From Acidobacteria bacterium SCN 69-37 (GTDB taxonomy: Bacteria; Acidobacteriota; Vicinamibacteria; Vicinamibacterales; SCN-69-37), in assembly GCA_001724025.1 (NCBI GenBank), contig MEDJ01000025.1:90289-154288 (forward strand): 64,000 nt of DNA. The letters run 5' to 3'. Shown here piece by piece: positions 43,637-52,930 of the stretch; within the stretch, counting starts at the first letter, position 1, and the number at the start of each line of letters is the position of its first letter. The notes beneath the pieces were generated by a model that was not told the DNA's origin, searched no databases, and saw only the letters and a program-made list of their open reading frames with translations. The translations under genes were made by a program, and so were the position numbers.

Positions 43637-44278
43637 CTACGATCGATCGAACTCAGGCTGCGATGTCAGGCGGAGGTACGGCTTCTTCGTGACGAACCCC
43701 GGGAAGCGTGTCTTCGCGTCTTCGTCTGAAACCGACGGGACGATGATGACGTCCTGCCCGGCGGTCCAGTCGGCCGGCGTCGCCACCTGATGCTTGGCCG
43801 TGAGCTGCAGCGAATCGAGCACGCGCAGGATCTCCTGGAAGTTGCGGCCTGTCGAGGCGGGGTACGTCAGTGTCAGCTTGATCTTGTTGTCCGGTCCGAC
43901 GATGAACACCGACCGCACGGTGGCCGTGTCGCTGACGTTCGGGTGAATCATGTCGTAGAGCGCGGCAATCTTCCGCTCCGGATCCGCAATCAACGGATAG
44001 TTGATCGTCGCGCCCGTCACGTCGCGGATGTCCTGCGCCCAGCGACCGTGCGAGTCGACCGGATCGACCGACAGCCCGATCACCTTCGTATTCCGCTTCG
44101 TGAACTCCGGCTTGAGGTTGGCGACGGCGCCCAGCTCCGTCGTGCACACGGGCGTGAAGTCACGCGGGTGCGAGAAGAGCACCGCCCAGCTCGCTCCCTT
44201 CCACTCGTGGAACGTGAGGGTGCCTTCGGTGGTCTCGGCCGTGAAGTTCGGGGCGATATCTCCCAGTCGCAGTGACAT
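43637..44278 (-). CDS. 1-Cys peroxiredoxin (Prx6/AhpC-TSA family)
   Basis: A 213-residue thiol peroxidase. The peroxidatic cysteine is C45 in FSHPRDFTPVCTTELG, with the partner threonine and later arginine of the Prx active site. The C-terminal 1-cysPrx_C segment (about 150-213, with PADWTAGQDVIIVPSVS and DEDAKTRFPGF) identifies the Prx6 subgroup. No resolving cysteine is seen. The start at 44278 follows a strong GGAGGAG; a longer in-frame start is unlikely. Confidence 0.94.
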   Translation of the reverse strand: MSLRLGDIAPNFTAETTEGTLTFHEWKGASWAVLFSHPRDFTPVCTTELGAVANLKPEFTKRNTKVIGLSVDPVDSHGRWAQDIRDVTGATINYPLIADPERKIAALYDMIHPNVSDTATVRSVFIVGPDNKIKLTLTYPASTGRNFQEILRVLDSLQLTAKHQVATPADWTAGQDVIIVPSVSDEDAKTRFPGFVTKKPYLRLTSQPEFDRS

Positions 44279-44392
44279 GATGCTCTCCTCCGCCATCTGA
44301 TCGACACCGTCGTCGACGGGCCGCCGTGTCGACGACGCCGGCCCTGAACCCACGTGAGACCCGGATCGGGGCGGGGCCCACGCCCCGCTCAC

Positions 44393-44833
44393 TCAGTAGA
44401 CGCCGACCAGGTCGATATCGAAGACCAGCGTCGCGTTCCCCGGAATATTCCCCGACCCGGACGCGCCGTAGGCGTAGTCGGGCGGAATCACAAGTCGCCG
44501 CTTGCCGCCCACTTTCATCCCGTCCAGCCCGATTTCCCAGCCGCTGATGACCTGGCCGTACCCGAACGCGAACGAAAAGTTGTCGTAGGACTGCACCTGC
44601 GTCCCCTTGCCCTCGGGCTTCGTCTCGTCGTACAGCCACAGGGTGTAGTTGACGATCGCCCCGCGGCCCACCTGCAGCTGCGTGCCGCTGCCGGTGACCA
44701 GGTCCGTGGCCTGGATGCCGAATTCCGACGGCTTGAGCGGACTGTAGCCGCCGCACGCAGCCACGGCGACGAGCGCGGTCAGCGTCGCGGGGACGACCAG
44801 CGCGCGGATCAGACGACGAACACGTGAACGCAT
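44393..44833 (-). CDS. FKBP-type peptidyl-prolyl isomerase lipoprotein
   Basis: A 146-residue exported protein. The signal peptide ends in a lipobox-like AVAAC-GG (Cys27), so it is probably lipid-anchored. The FKBP domain (about 45-146) shows GRGAIVNYTLWLYD, FSFAFGYGQVISGWEIGLDG, MKVGGKRRLVIPPDYAYG and a final FDIDLVGV, including the hydrophobic pocket residues. It would catalyse proline isomerisation in envelope proteins. Confidence 0.9.
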   Translation of the reverse strand: MRSRVRRLIRALVVPATLTALVAVAACGGYSPLKPSEFGIQATDLVTGSGTQLQVGRGAIVNYTLWLYDETKPEGKGTQVQSYDNFSFAFGYGQVISGWEIGLDGMKVGGKRRLVIPPDYAYGASGSGNIPGNATLVFDIDLVGVY

Positions 44834-44909
44834 CGAGACTCTCCGTAGCAGATGCCCGGCCGCCGGAACCGACAGCGGCGGGGCCTGGGGCCTGCGCCTA
44901 GCAGGCTCT

Positions 44910-45371
44910 CTAATAGTGCTTCACAACGAGCGTGTAGGCCAGCGGTTCGGTCACCGTCGGCGCGTCCGGATTGTCGAAAATCGCGATGCAGTACGGCCCG
45001 GCCAGAAACGGACTGCCGTTGGTCGGCAGCTCGGTATTGTAGGCCGCCGTCGGGTTGGTCAGCGCGGCCACCCGGGTGCAGGTCCCCACGCTGATGACAC
45101 CGAATCCGACACCGACCGTGATGGCGTGCTCGCCGCCATCGGACGCGGCCTTCAGGCTGGCGACAGTCACGCTCGCATCGCTGTACGCCTGCGCGTAGTT
45201 GACCGTGAAGGTGTGGAATGCCAGGCCGCGTGGCGTCAGCGTCCCGGTGAAGGTTTCCGTGGTCAGCTCGGCCGTCGGCTCGGTCGGGCTGCTGGAGCAG
45301 CCCGTCGCGATCAGTCCACACACGAGCCATCCCGCGCACAGCAGCGCTGCGCGCGCGTCTCTCATCCGCAT
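44910..45371 (-). CDS. Small predicted lipoprotein, function unknown
   Basis: A 153-residue exported protein. Signal peptide with lipobox-like ATGC-SSS (Cys25) followed by a short linker SSSPTEPTAE. The mature part is beta-rich (TFTGTLTPRGLAFHTFTVNY, CTRVAALTNPTAAYNTEL) and ends LAYTLVVKHY; it has two cysteines that could form a disulfide. The layout resembles small acidobacterial lipoproteins with a single beta-sandwich domain. No named family recognised. It is probably transcribed just before the FKBP lipoprotein gene. Confidence 0.7.
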   Translation of the reverse strand: MRMRDARAALLCAGWLVCGLIATGCSSSPTEPTAELTTETFTGTLTPRGLAFHTFTVNYAQAYSDASVTVASLKAASDGGEHAITVGVGFGVISVGTCTRVAALTNPTAAYNTELPTNGSPFLAGPYCIAIFDNPDAPTVTEPLAYTLVVKHY

Positions 45372-45547
45372 TCGTGTCTCCCCGCGCGGGCGCTGGCGAC
45401 GCCGTCCTGGGCATTGGCGGCCGGACTGTGCAAGGCAGAGACCAGCTGTGCGTGGCCTGAATCGGGGCGGGCCGTGTGGCAGAAGGCGATCGCGGCGTGT
45501 GGGGCGTCCACGCCGGGGGACGAGGATCGCGGCCGAAGGTCACCGGA

Positions 45548-46276
45548 TCAGCTCATGTACCAGCCGCCGTTGACGTTGAACGTCTGCCCGGTGAGATAGC
45601 CGTTGCGCGCGATCGTCACGGCCACGTCAGCCACTTCCTCGACGGCCCCGAACCGCCCCACGGGAATCAGGGCCGGCGTTGCGCGCGGGTTGCTCGTCAC
45701 CATCTCCGTGGCGATCAGCGCCGGCGCGATGGCATTGGCCGTCACGCCCTCCTTCGCCAGGAGGGCCGCGTAGGCGTGTGTGAGCCCGAAGAGGCCGGCC
45801 TTGGCCGCGGCATAGTGCGGCCCCACCACACCGCCGAGCTGCGCGGCCACCGACGACAGATTGATGATCCGCCCCCAGCGACGGGCGCGCATGCCGGGCA
45901 CGACGGCCTGCGTGACGAGGAACGCCGACTTGAGGTTGACCGTGTGCATCTCGTCCCAATCGCGCTCGGTGATCGCGTCGAGTGCGAGCGGGCGGATGGC
46001 GCCCGCATTGTTGACGAGGATGTCGATTGGCCCGAGCGCCGCCTCGACGTGCTTGACGAGGATCGCGACGTCATCCCCGCGCGACACGTCGGCCTGCACG
46101 CACAGGCTGCGACGACCACGCGCCTCGACATCGGCCTGCGTCTGCCGGGCCTCGGCTTCGCGCACGCGATACGTCAAGGCCACGTCGACGCCGGCGTCGG
46201 CCAGCGCGATCGCGATCGCGCGGCCGATGCCGCGATTCCCCCCGGTGACGAGTGCGAGACGGCCGGACAGATCCAC
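45548..46276 (-). CDS. Short-chain dehydrogenase/reductase (FabG-like)
   Basis: A 242-residue classical SDR. Cofactor motif TGGNRGIG (11-18), NNAG at 89-92, and catalytic S142, Y155 and K159 (YAAAK). ALIATEMV and the C-terminal YLTGQTFNVNGGWYMS are FabG-like. It is separated by 16 bp from the upstream zinc alcohol dehydrogenase gene, so the two probably share a pathway, perhaps sugar or polyol oxidation; a fatty-acid role is less likely outside a fab cluster. Confidence 0.88.
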   Translation of the reverse strand: MDLSGRLALVTGGNRGIGRAIAIALADAGVDVALTYRVREAEARQTQADVEARGRRSLCVQADVSRGDDVAILVKHVEAALGPIDILVNNAGAIRPLALDAITERDWDEMHTVNLKSAFLVTQAVVPGMRARRWGRIINLSSVAAQLGGVVGPHYAAAKAGLFGLTHAYAALLAKEGVTANAIAPALIATEMVTSNPRATPALIPVGRFGAVEEVADVAVTIARNGYLTGQTFNVNGGWYMS

Positions 46277-46292
46277 GTGTCGTGTCCTCCTG

Positions 46293-47306
46293 TCAGGCCG
46301 TGAGATCGACGAGGATCTTCATCACCGGACTGCCGCCGAGCGCGTCCTCCATCCCCTGCTGGAGCTGCTCGAGCGGAATCAGCCGGCTGACGAGCGGCGA
46401 CGCGTCGATCGCGCCAGACGCCAGCAGCTCGATCGCTTCCACCCAGGCGGCCCGCGTGTAGAGCCGGCTCCCCAGCATCGTCAACTCGCGCGCGAACATC
46501 GGGTACAGGTTCACCGGTGTCGGCTCGGCGTGAATGGCGATGATGCTCACCGTGCCCCACACGCGCACGACCTCGGTGACAATCCGTACGACCGCGGGAC
46601 TGCCGCTCACCTCGAACACGACGTCCACACCGTTGCCGTCCGTCCACGCGCGCACGACGGCCACCGGATCCTCCCCGGGCCCGATCGTGGTGAAACCGAG
46701 CTGCTGCAGGAACGCCACCCGCCACGGATTGATTTCGACGACGCGGACGTCGGCGCCGCGCTGGCGGGCCACGAGCGCGATCAACGTGCCGATGGGCCCG
46801 CCACCGAACACGAGCACGGTGTCCCCGCGCTTCACCTGGGCGCGTCCCACGTCGTGCGTGGCCACGGCCATCGGCTCGATGAGCGCGGCTTCATTGTCGG
46901 CGAGCGTGTCGGGCACGGGCAGCAGGCGATCGACAGGCACGGCCCAGTAGTCCTGCATGCCGCCGGTGTCGTCGACGCCGAGCACTTTCAGGTGATAGCA
47001 GAGATAGGTCGCGCCCATGCGGCACGCGCGACAGGTGCCGCAGAACCGGACCGGCTCGACAACGACGCGATCGCCACGGGCGAAGCGGCTCGCGGCCGGC
47101 GCCTCGACGACCTCCGCGAAGACCTCGTGCCCGATCGTGCCGTTGACGGGGACGCGATGATCGAGGTGTCCCTGGAAGATGTGCAGGTCGCTGCCGCAGA
47201 TGCCCACGCGGCGCACACGGAGCAGCGCCTCGTCCGGCCCGGGTTCGGGCCTCGGAGCGTCACCGATTTCGAACAGGCGGTTGCGTCGATAGAAAGATGT
47301 GCGCAT
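46293..47306 (-). CDS. Zinc-dependent medium-chain alcohol dehydrogenase
   Basis: A 337-residue MDR enzyme, sorbitol/threonine dehydrogenase-like. Catalytic zinc ligands C37 (GICGSD) and H60-E61 (GHE); structural zinc cysteines C89, C92, C95 and C103 in CGTCRAC and YLC. The Rossmann motif is VLVFGGGPIGTLIAL. The substrate is not evident. The ATG at 47306 is chosen because upstream in-frame sequence is compositionally unlike coding sequence. It is the first gene of a two-gene unit with the SDR; a hairpin (47319-47341) lies just upstream. Confidence 0.9.
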   Translation of the reverse strand: MRTSFYRRNRLFEIGDAPRPEPGPDEALLRVRRVGICGSDLHIFQGHLDHRVPVNGTIGHEVFAEVVEAPAASRFARGDRVVVEPVRFCGTCRACRMGATYLCYHLKVLGVDDTGGMQDYWAVPVDRLLPVPDTLADNEAALIEPMAVATHDVGRAQVKRGDTVLVFGGGPIGTLIALVARQRGADVRVVEINPWRVAFLQQLGFTTIGPGEDPVAVVRAWTDGNGVDVVFEVSGSPAVVRIVTEVVRVWGTVSIIAIHAEPTPVNLYPMFARELTMLGSRLYTRAAWVEAIELLASGAIDASPLVSRLIPLEQLQQGMEDALGGSPVMKILVDLTA

Positions 47307-47318
47307 CGAAGTCCTGTC

Positions 47319-47341
47319 AGGGGCCGACAGGGTCGGCCCCT
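47319..47341. repeat. 10-bp-stem hairpin upstream of the alcohol dehydrogenase gene
   Basis: AGGGGCCGAC / GTCGGCCCCT arms pair perfectly around AGG. It lies in the gap between the DUF1080 gene and the alcohol dehydrogenase gene, 12 bp upstream of the latter's start. It may terminate the DUF1080 transcript or affect the dehydrogenase leader. Confidence 0.55.
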
Positions 47342-47461
47342 GCACGTCAGTGTGCGTGCCGGGCCTGGCCCCGACGGCTCGGTTGGAGATTCCGGCCCAC
47401 GTGGCGGGCCCCGTGCCCGTCCGACGCCCGGGATCGGCGGTCTCTGTCCGTCGGGCGCGGC

Positions 47462-48256
47462 CTACGGCAGTTCCCGCACCCAGATATTGCGGAAGCTGAT
47501 CGCCGGGCTCGGGTCGCCGTGCGACTGCAGCTTGATCGGGGCCCGATCGTAGCGGCGGTCGTAGTTCGGCTGCCCGATGTAGACGGTCTCGCCCTTCAGC
47601 TCGACGTGATTCTGGACGAGCACGCCGTTGTGCATCACCGTCACGTAGGCCGGCGTCTTCAGGCTGCCGTCCGCATTCCACACCGGCGCGTTCCAGACGA
47701 TGTCGTACGTCTGCCACTCGCCGGGCTTGCGCGTCGGGTTAGCCAGCGGGATGTGCTGCTTGTAGACGCTGCCGGCCTGACCGTTGACGTAGGTCTTGTT
47801 GTTGTACGAGTCGAGCACCTGGACCTCGTAGCCCGCATCGCCCTCGCCCGTCGAGGCCAGGAAGACGCCGCTGTTCCCGCGCGCCTGGCCCTCACCCGTG
47901 ATGGCCGTCGGGATGCGCCACTCGAGGTGCAGTTGGTAGTTCCGGAATGTGCGCGTCGTCTCGATGTTGCCGACAGGCTTGTTGACGGTCAGCACGCCGT
48001 CGGCCACAGTCCAGCCGGCCGGCGTCTTGTCGCGTGAGTTGACCCACGCATCGAGCGACCGGCCGTCGAACAGCACGATGGCATCCGACGGGGCCGCGCC
48101 GTTCTCGCCCGGCGTCACGACCGGCGGCACCGGCTCCCAGACCTCGGTGTCCTCGGGCCGCGGCTTGGCCGTGTTCCCCTGCTGGGCGGCCGACAACGAC
48201 ACACCGCCCACGAGCACGGCAGCAGAGAGGAGGGACACAACGGGAAGCGCGCGCAT
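47462..48256 (-). CDS. DUF1080 (3-keto-disaccharide hydrolase) domain protein
   Basis: A 264-residue exported protein with a signal peptide (1-25). The DUF1080 concanavalin-like domain (about 58-262) shows IVLFDGRSLDAWVNSRDKTP, GNSGVFLAS, YEVQVLDSYNN, GSVYKQHIPLANPTRKPGEW and the final SHGDPSPAISFRNIWVREL. Members of this family have been linked to cleavage of 3-keto-disaccharides, which fits the nearby dehydrogenases, although the link is inference. It is divergent from purL. Confidence 0.88.
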   Translation of the reverse strand: MRALPVVSLLSAAVLVGGVSLSAAQQGNTAKPRPEDTEVWEPVPPVVTPGENGAAPSDAIVLFDGRSLDAWVNSRDKTPAGWTVADGVLTVNKPVGNIETTRTFRNYQLHLEWRIPTAITGEGQARGNSGVFLASTGEGDAGYEVQVLDSYNNKTYVNGQAGSVYKQHIPLANPTRKPGEWQTYDIVWNAPVWNADGSLKTPAYVTVMHNGVLVQNHVELKGETVYIGQPNYDRRYDRAPIKLQSHGDPSPAISFRNIWVRELP

Positions 48257-48410
48257 GATCGGACCTCGCAGGACATCTTTTCGACGGAAACGGAGGGCAT
48301 TCTCCCGCCGCGCTCGAACGGGTGTCAAGCGATGGATGCGGTAGACTGGACGGTATGCGCGCGCAGCCGCCGCGCGCGTCTGCCACTCCCGCGCCGTGAC
48401 CGATATCCGC

Positions 48411-51400
48411 ATGATCACACTCCCGGGCGCCGCGGCGCTCTCGTCGTTCCGCCTCCAGCGCCTGCGCACCCGCCTGCGTGCCGTCGAACCGGCCACCGTG
48501 CGGGTCGACGCGCGGTTCATCCACTTCGTCGACACCACGTCGGCCCTCGATCCCGCCAGCCACGACGTGCTGACGCGCCTGCTGACGTACGGGCCACGCC
48601 GGGCCGAGGTCCGCGAGCAGGGCGACCTGTTCCTGGTCGTCCCGCGGCCCGGCACCGTCTCGCCCTGGTCGAGCAAGGCGACCGACATCGCGCACAACGC
48701 GGGCCTGACGACGATCCGGCGCATCGAGCGCGGTATCGTGTACTACGTCGACGCCGGACGTCCGCTGCCGGCCGACACCCGGACCCGTCTCGCCGCCGTG
48801 CTGCACGACCGCATGGTCGAGACCGTGCTGCCGCACCTCGACGAGGCGGCACGCCTGTTCTCACACGAACCGCCGCGCCCCCTGGTCACGATCGACGTAC
48901 TCGGCGGCGGCCGCGCCGCGCTCGAGCGGGCCAACGTCGAGCAGGGCTTCGCACTGGCGCCTGACGAGATCGAGTATCTCTGCACCGCGTTCGCGGCCCT
49001 CGGCCGCAATCCGACCGACGTGGAACTGATGATGTTCGCGCAGGCCAACAGCGAACACTGCCGCCACAAGATCTTCAACGCCACGTGGACGGTCGACGGC
49101 ACCGATCAGCCGACGAGCCTCTTCGGCATGATTCGCCACACGTACGAACAGGGCGACGTCACCGACGTCCTCAGCGCATACGCGGACAACGCGGCCGTGA
49201 TTCGCGGCCACGAGGCCTCGCGATTCTTCCCCGACCCGATCACCGGCCGGTTCACGGCCCACCGCGAGCCGGTCCACATCCTGGCGAAGGTCGAGACCCA
49301 CAACCATCCGACGGCCATCGCGCCGTATCCCGGGGCGTCGACCGGATCGGGCGGCGAGATCCGCGACGAGGGCGCTGTCGGGTGCGGGGCCCGGCCAAAG
49401 GCCGGCCTCGTCGGTTTCAGCGTGTCGCACCTGCGGGTGCCCGGCCTCGAGCAACCCTGGGAGCAGCACGCGGGTCGTCCCGATCGCATCGTGTCGGCCC
49501 TGCAGATCATGCTCGACGGTCCAATCGGCGCCGCGGCGTTCAACAACGAGTTCGGCCGTCCCGCGATCTGCGGCTACTTCCGCACGCTCGAACAGGCCGA
49601 CGGCGATCGCGTCCGCGGCTATCACAAGCCGATCATGCTCGCCGGCGGCCTCGGCAACATCCGCGAGGGCGACGTCCACAAGCGCGACATGCCGGACGGC
49701 GCCCTGCTCGTCGTGCTCGGCGGCCCGGCGATGCTGATCGGCCTCGGCGGCGGCGCCGCATCGTCGATGACGTCAGGCGCGAGCGACGCCGACCTGGACT
49801 TCGCGTCCGTGCAGCGCGACAACGCCGAGATGGAGCACCGATGCCAGGAGGTGATCGACCGCTGCTGGCAGTTGGGCGATCGCAACCCGATCCGCTTCAT
49901 CCACGACGTGGGTGCCGGCGGACTCTCGAACGCGCTGCCCGAGCTCGTCAAGGACGGCGGCCGCGGCGCGCAGATCGATCTGCGGGCGATCCCGAGCGCC
50001 GACACCTCGCTGTCGCCACTCGAGATCTGGTGCAACGAGGCGCAGGAGCGCTACGTGCTGGCCATCGCCCCGGCCGATCTCGAGACGTTCCGCGCCCTCT
50101 GCGCGCGTGAGCGCTGCCCGTTCGCCGTCGTCGGCGAGGCGCGCGCCGCCGCGCACCTGCACGTCGACGATCCGCACACGGGCACGGCGCCCGTCGATCT
50201 GCCGCTCTCGGTGCTGTTCGGCAAACCGCCGCGCATGCACCGCCAGTTCACCCGCATCCAGACCACGCGCCCGCCGGCGGCCCTGCCCACTCGATCGATC
50301 GCCGAGGCCGCCGATCGGGTGCTGCGCATGCCGGCCGTGGCGGGCAAGGGCTTCCTCGTCACGATCGGCGACCGCAGCGTGACCGGGCTCGTCCACCGCG
50401 ATCAGATGGTGGGCCCCTGGCAGGTGCCCGTCGCCGACGCGGGTGTCACGCTCACGAGCTACGACGATTACATGGGCGAGGCGATGGCCATGGGCGAGCG
50501 GACGCCGCTGGCGCTCGTCGACGCCCCGGCCTCGGGACGCATGGCGGTGGCCGAGGCCATCACGAACATTGCCAGCTGCCGCATCGCGACGCTGAGCCAC
50601 GTCAAGCTCTCGGCCAACTGGATGGCGGCCGCCGGACAGCCCGGCGAAGACCAGGCGCTGTTCGAGACCGTGCGCGCCGTCGGCATGGAGCTCTGCCCCG
50701 CGCTCGGCCTGGTCATCCCGGTGGGCAAAGACTCGATGTCGATGCACACGCAGTGGCACGACGGCGATCGCGATCGATCGGTCACGGCTCCGCTGTCGCT
50801 GATCGTCTCGGCCTTTGCACCGGTGGTCGACGTGCGCGCGTGCGTCACCCCGCAGATCCACCCGGACGATGACGCCGAGTTGCTGCTCATCGATCTCGGC
50901 GCGGGCCGCAACCGTCTCGGCGGATCCGCGCTGGCGCTGGCCTGGAACACCATCGGACACGAGGTTCCGGACGTCGACGACCCGACGCGGCTGGCGGCCT
51001 TCTTCGAGGCAATCCAGCAGTGCCTCGCGGACGGGTCCCTCGTCGCCTATCACGATCGGTCGGATGGGGGCCTGTTCACCACGCTGTGCGAGATGGCCTT
51101 TGCGGGCCACTGCGGCCTGGCCATCGACATCGGCACGCTCGGCTCCGACACGCTGGCCGCGCTCTTCAACGAAGAGCTGGGCGCGGTCGTCCAGGTCCGC
51201 CGCGCCGCGCTGCCGACGGTCCTGGCACGCCTCACGGCCGCGGGTCTCGACGCCTGCACGCACCGGATCGGCCGTGCCGTTCCGGGCCACACGATCCACG
51301 TGGCGGCCGACGACGTCGAAATCTACCGTGCGTCACGCGTCGATCTCCACCGGACCTGGGCGGAACTCAGCGCCACGATGCAGGGCCTGCGCGACAACCC

Positions 51401-52292
51401 CGACTGCGCGCGCGAGGAGTACGACGCGCTGCTCGACGACGCGGATCCCGGCCTGTCGGCGTCGCTCACGTTCGCCACACGCGACGATGTCGCGGCGCCG
51501 TTCATCGCCACGAGCGCGCGACCGCACGTGGCCATCCTGCGCGAACAGGGCGTCAACGGCCAGTACGAGATGGCCGCCGCCTTCGAACGCGCCGGCTTCG
51601 ACGCCTTCGATGTCCACATGAGCGACATCCTGGCGGGCCGCGTCGATCTCGCCGCGTTCCACGGTCTGGCCGCGTGCGGCGGCTTCTCCTACGGCGATGT
51701 GCTCGGGGCCGGCGAGGGCTGGGCCAAGACCATCCTGTTCAACACGCGGGCCCGCGATCAGTTCGCCATGTTCTTCGCACGGCCCGGGACGTTCACGCTC
51801 GGCATCTGCAACGGCTGCCAGATGCTGTCGAACCTGCGCGAGATCGTGCCGGGCACCGCGCACTGGCCGCGGTTCGTCCGGAACCTGTCCGAGCAGTACG
51901 AAGCGCGCGTGGCGCTCGTCCGCGTCGAACGCAGTCCTTCGATCCTGCTGGCAGGCATGGAGGGCTCACAGATCCCCATCGTCGTAGCTCACGGTGAAGG
52001 ACAGGCGGAGTTCGCGGACGATGCCACGCATGCGGCACTCGAGGCGCACTCTGGCGTGGCACTCAGATATGTCGATACGCGCGGACGCCAGGCGACGACC
52101 TACCCGGCCAACCCGAACGGCTCGGTGGCCGCCATCGCCGCCATCTGTTCCGACGACGGCCGCGTGACGATCACGATGCCGCACCCCGAACGGGTGTTCC
52201 GCACCGTGCAGAATTCCTGGGAGCCGCCCGCCTGGGGCGAGGATGGCGCGTGGATGCGGCTGTTCCGCAACGCCCGCGTCTGGCTCGGCTAG
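48411..52292 (+). CDS. purL: Phosphoribosylformylglycinamidine synthase, single-chain type
   Basis: A 1293-residue enzyme of purine synthesis that converts FGAR and glutamine to FGAM. N-terminal PurS-like region, two AIR-synthase-like halves with the conserved [10 protein letters not shown]-like segment ([16 protein letters not shown]) and GKDSMSM, and a C-terminal class I glutaminase with nucleophile Cys in LGICNGCQM and PHPERVFRT. It is close to the E. coli protein over its whole length (E. coli is 1295 residues). ATG 48411 matches the E. coli N-terminus better than GTG 48396. No other pur gene is near. Confidence 0.96.
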   Translation: MITLPGAAALSSFRLQRLRTRLRAVEPATVRVDARFIHFVDTTSALDPASHDVLTRLLTYGPRRAEVREQGDLFLVVPRPGTVSPWSSKATDIAHNAGLTTIRRIERGIVYYVDAGRPLPADTRTRLAAVLHDRMVETVLPHLDEAARLFSHEPPRPLVTIDVLGGGRAALERANVEQGFALAPDEIEYLCTAFAALGRNPTDVELMMFAQANSEHCRHKIFNATWTVDGTDQPTSLFGMIRHTYEQGDVTDVLSAYADNAAVIRGHEASRFFPDPITGRFTAHREPVHILAKVETHNHPTAIAPYPGASTGSGGEIRDEGAVGCGARPKAGLVGFSVSHLRVPGLEQPWEQHAGRPDRIVSALQIMLDGPIGAAAFNNEFGRPAICGYFRTLEQADGDRVRGYHKPIMLAGGLGNIREGDVHKRDMPDGALLVVLGGPAMLIGLGGGAASSMTSGASDADLDFASVQRDNAEMEHRCQEVIDRCWQLGDRNPIRFIHDVGAGGLSNALPELVKDGGRGAQIDLRAIPSADTSLSPLEIWCNEAQERYVLAIAPADLETFRALCARERCPFAVVGEARAAAHLHVDDPHTGTAPVDLPLSVLFGKPPRMHRQFTRIQTTRPPAALPTRSIAEAADRVLRMPAVAGKGFLVTIGDRSVTGLVHRDQMVGPWQVPVADAGVTLTSYDDYMGEAMAMGERTPLALVDAPASGRMAVAEAITNIASCRIATLSHVKLSANWMAAAGQPGEDQALFETVRAVGMELCPALGLVIPVGKDSMSMHTQWHDGDRDRSVTAPLSLIVSAFAPVVDVRACVTPQIHPDDDAELLLIDLGAGRNRLGGSALALAWNTIGHEVPDVDDPTRLAAFFEAIQQCLADGSLVAYHDRSDGGLFTTLCEMAFAGHCGLAIDIGTLGSDTLAALFNEELGAVVQVRRAALPTVLARLTAAGLDACTHRIGRAVPGHTIHVAADDVEIYRASRVDLHRTWAELSATMQGLRDNPDCAREEYDALLDDADPGLSASLTFATRDDVAAPFIATSARPHVAILREQGVNGQYEMAAAFERAGFDAFDVHMSDILAGRVDLAAFHGLAACGGFSYGDVLGAGEGWAKTILFNTRARDQFAMFFARPGTFTLGICNGCQMLSNLREIVPGTAHWPRFVRNLSEQYEARVALVRVERSPSILLAGMEGSQIPIVVAHGEGQAEFADDATHAALEAHSGVALRYVDTRGRQATTYPANPNGSVAAIAAICSDDGRVTITMPHPERVFRTVQNSWEPPAWGEDGAWMRLFRNARVWLG

Positions 52293-52316
52293 AGCGGTTC
52301 TCGTTTCTTCGTAGAT

Positions 52317-52373
52317 GGAGGCCAGGGGCTTCAGCCCCTGGCGCGGCCGCACGGGCTGAAGCCCGTGCGCTCC
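52317..52373. repeat. REP-like doublet downstream of purL
   Basis: Two perfect hairpins, 52321-52342 (centre CTTCAG) and 52349-52368 (centre CTGAAG), bounded by GGAG and CTCC. Same orientation pattern as 43555-43612. It lies between the stops of convergent purL and the MarR-family gene. Confidence 0.85.
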
Positions 52374-52470
52374 ATTCGGACAAGACCGGCCGCTCAGGGT
52401 CTACACCGAACTGGAAACCGCTCCAGGCCCGGGTCGTCCTTGAGATCGAGCGTCAGGCAGTGGCGGATGG

Positions 52471-52899
52471 TCATGCCGTCGATCCGGCCAGCTTGCCGAG
52501 CAGCGTGCGCAACTGCTCGGCCTCCTGGCGGCTGAGGGAACAAAGAAGGTCGCGTTCGGCCGAGGCCTTGACGCGCGTGCCCTCGTCACACGCGCGCCGG
52601 CCCGCCGGCGTCAGGACGGCGAGACGCAGGCGGCGGTCGTGCGGGTCCGTGCGGCGCCGGACCAGCCCGTCGGCCTCGAGGCGATCGACGAGCTGCGTGA
52701 TGTTCGATCGCACACACGACAGGCGATCGGCCAGCTGATTGAGCGGCAGCGCGTCACCGGCGTCGATCAGCGCCTGAAGCGCGGCAAGCTTGGCCAGTGA
52801 CAGACCCACGGCTGCCAGCTTCGCCTCCACGCCCGCCTGCGCCACGCCCGCCGTGTGCAGCAGCGTCGTCAGGTTCATCGACGCGTTGTTCGGGACCAT
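52471..52899 (-). CDS. MarR-family transcriptional regulator
   Basis: A 142-residue winged-helix regulator. Dimerisation helices at both ends, and a wHTH core with LPLNQLADRLSCVRSNITQLVDRLEADGLVRRRTDPHDRR, the last part being the MarR wing (DPHDRR). The ATG at 52899 is preferred to a longer start. It lies 31 bp downstream of the Old Yellow Enzyme gene on the same strand, so it may control it in response to an electrophile or quinone; Cys residues at about 56 and 95 are possible sensors. Confidence 0.88.
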   Translation of the reverse strand: MVPNNASMNLTTLLHTAGVAQAGVEAKLAAVGLSLAKLAALQALIDAGDALPLNQLADRLSCVRSNITQLVDRLEADGLVRRRTDPHDRRLRLAVLTPAGRRACDEGTRVKASAERDLLCSLSRQEAEQLRTLLGKLAGSTA

Positions 52900-52930
52900 G
52901 GCTCGCCTCGTCAGGATCAGGACAGTGACG

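Noticed and set aside
49773-51299. 508-codon minus-strand open frame
   Set aside because: Antisense to the middle of purL, which is conserved throughout.
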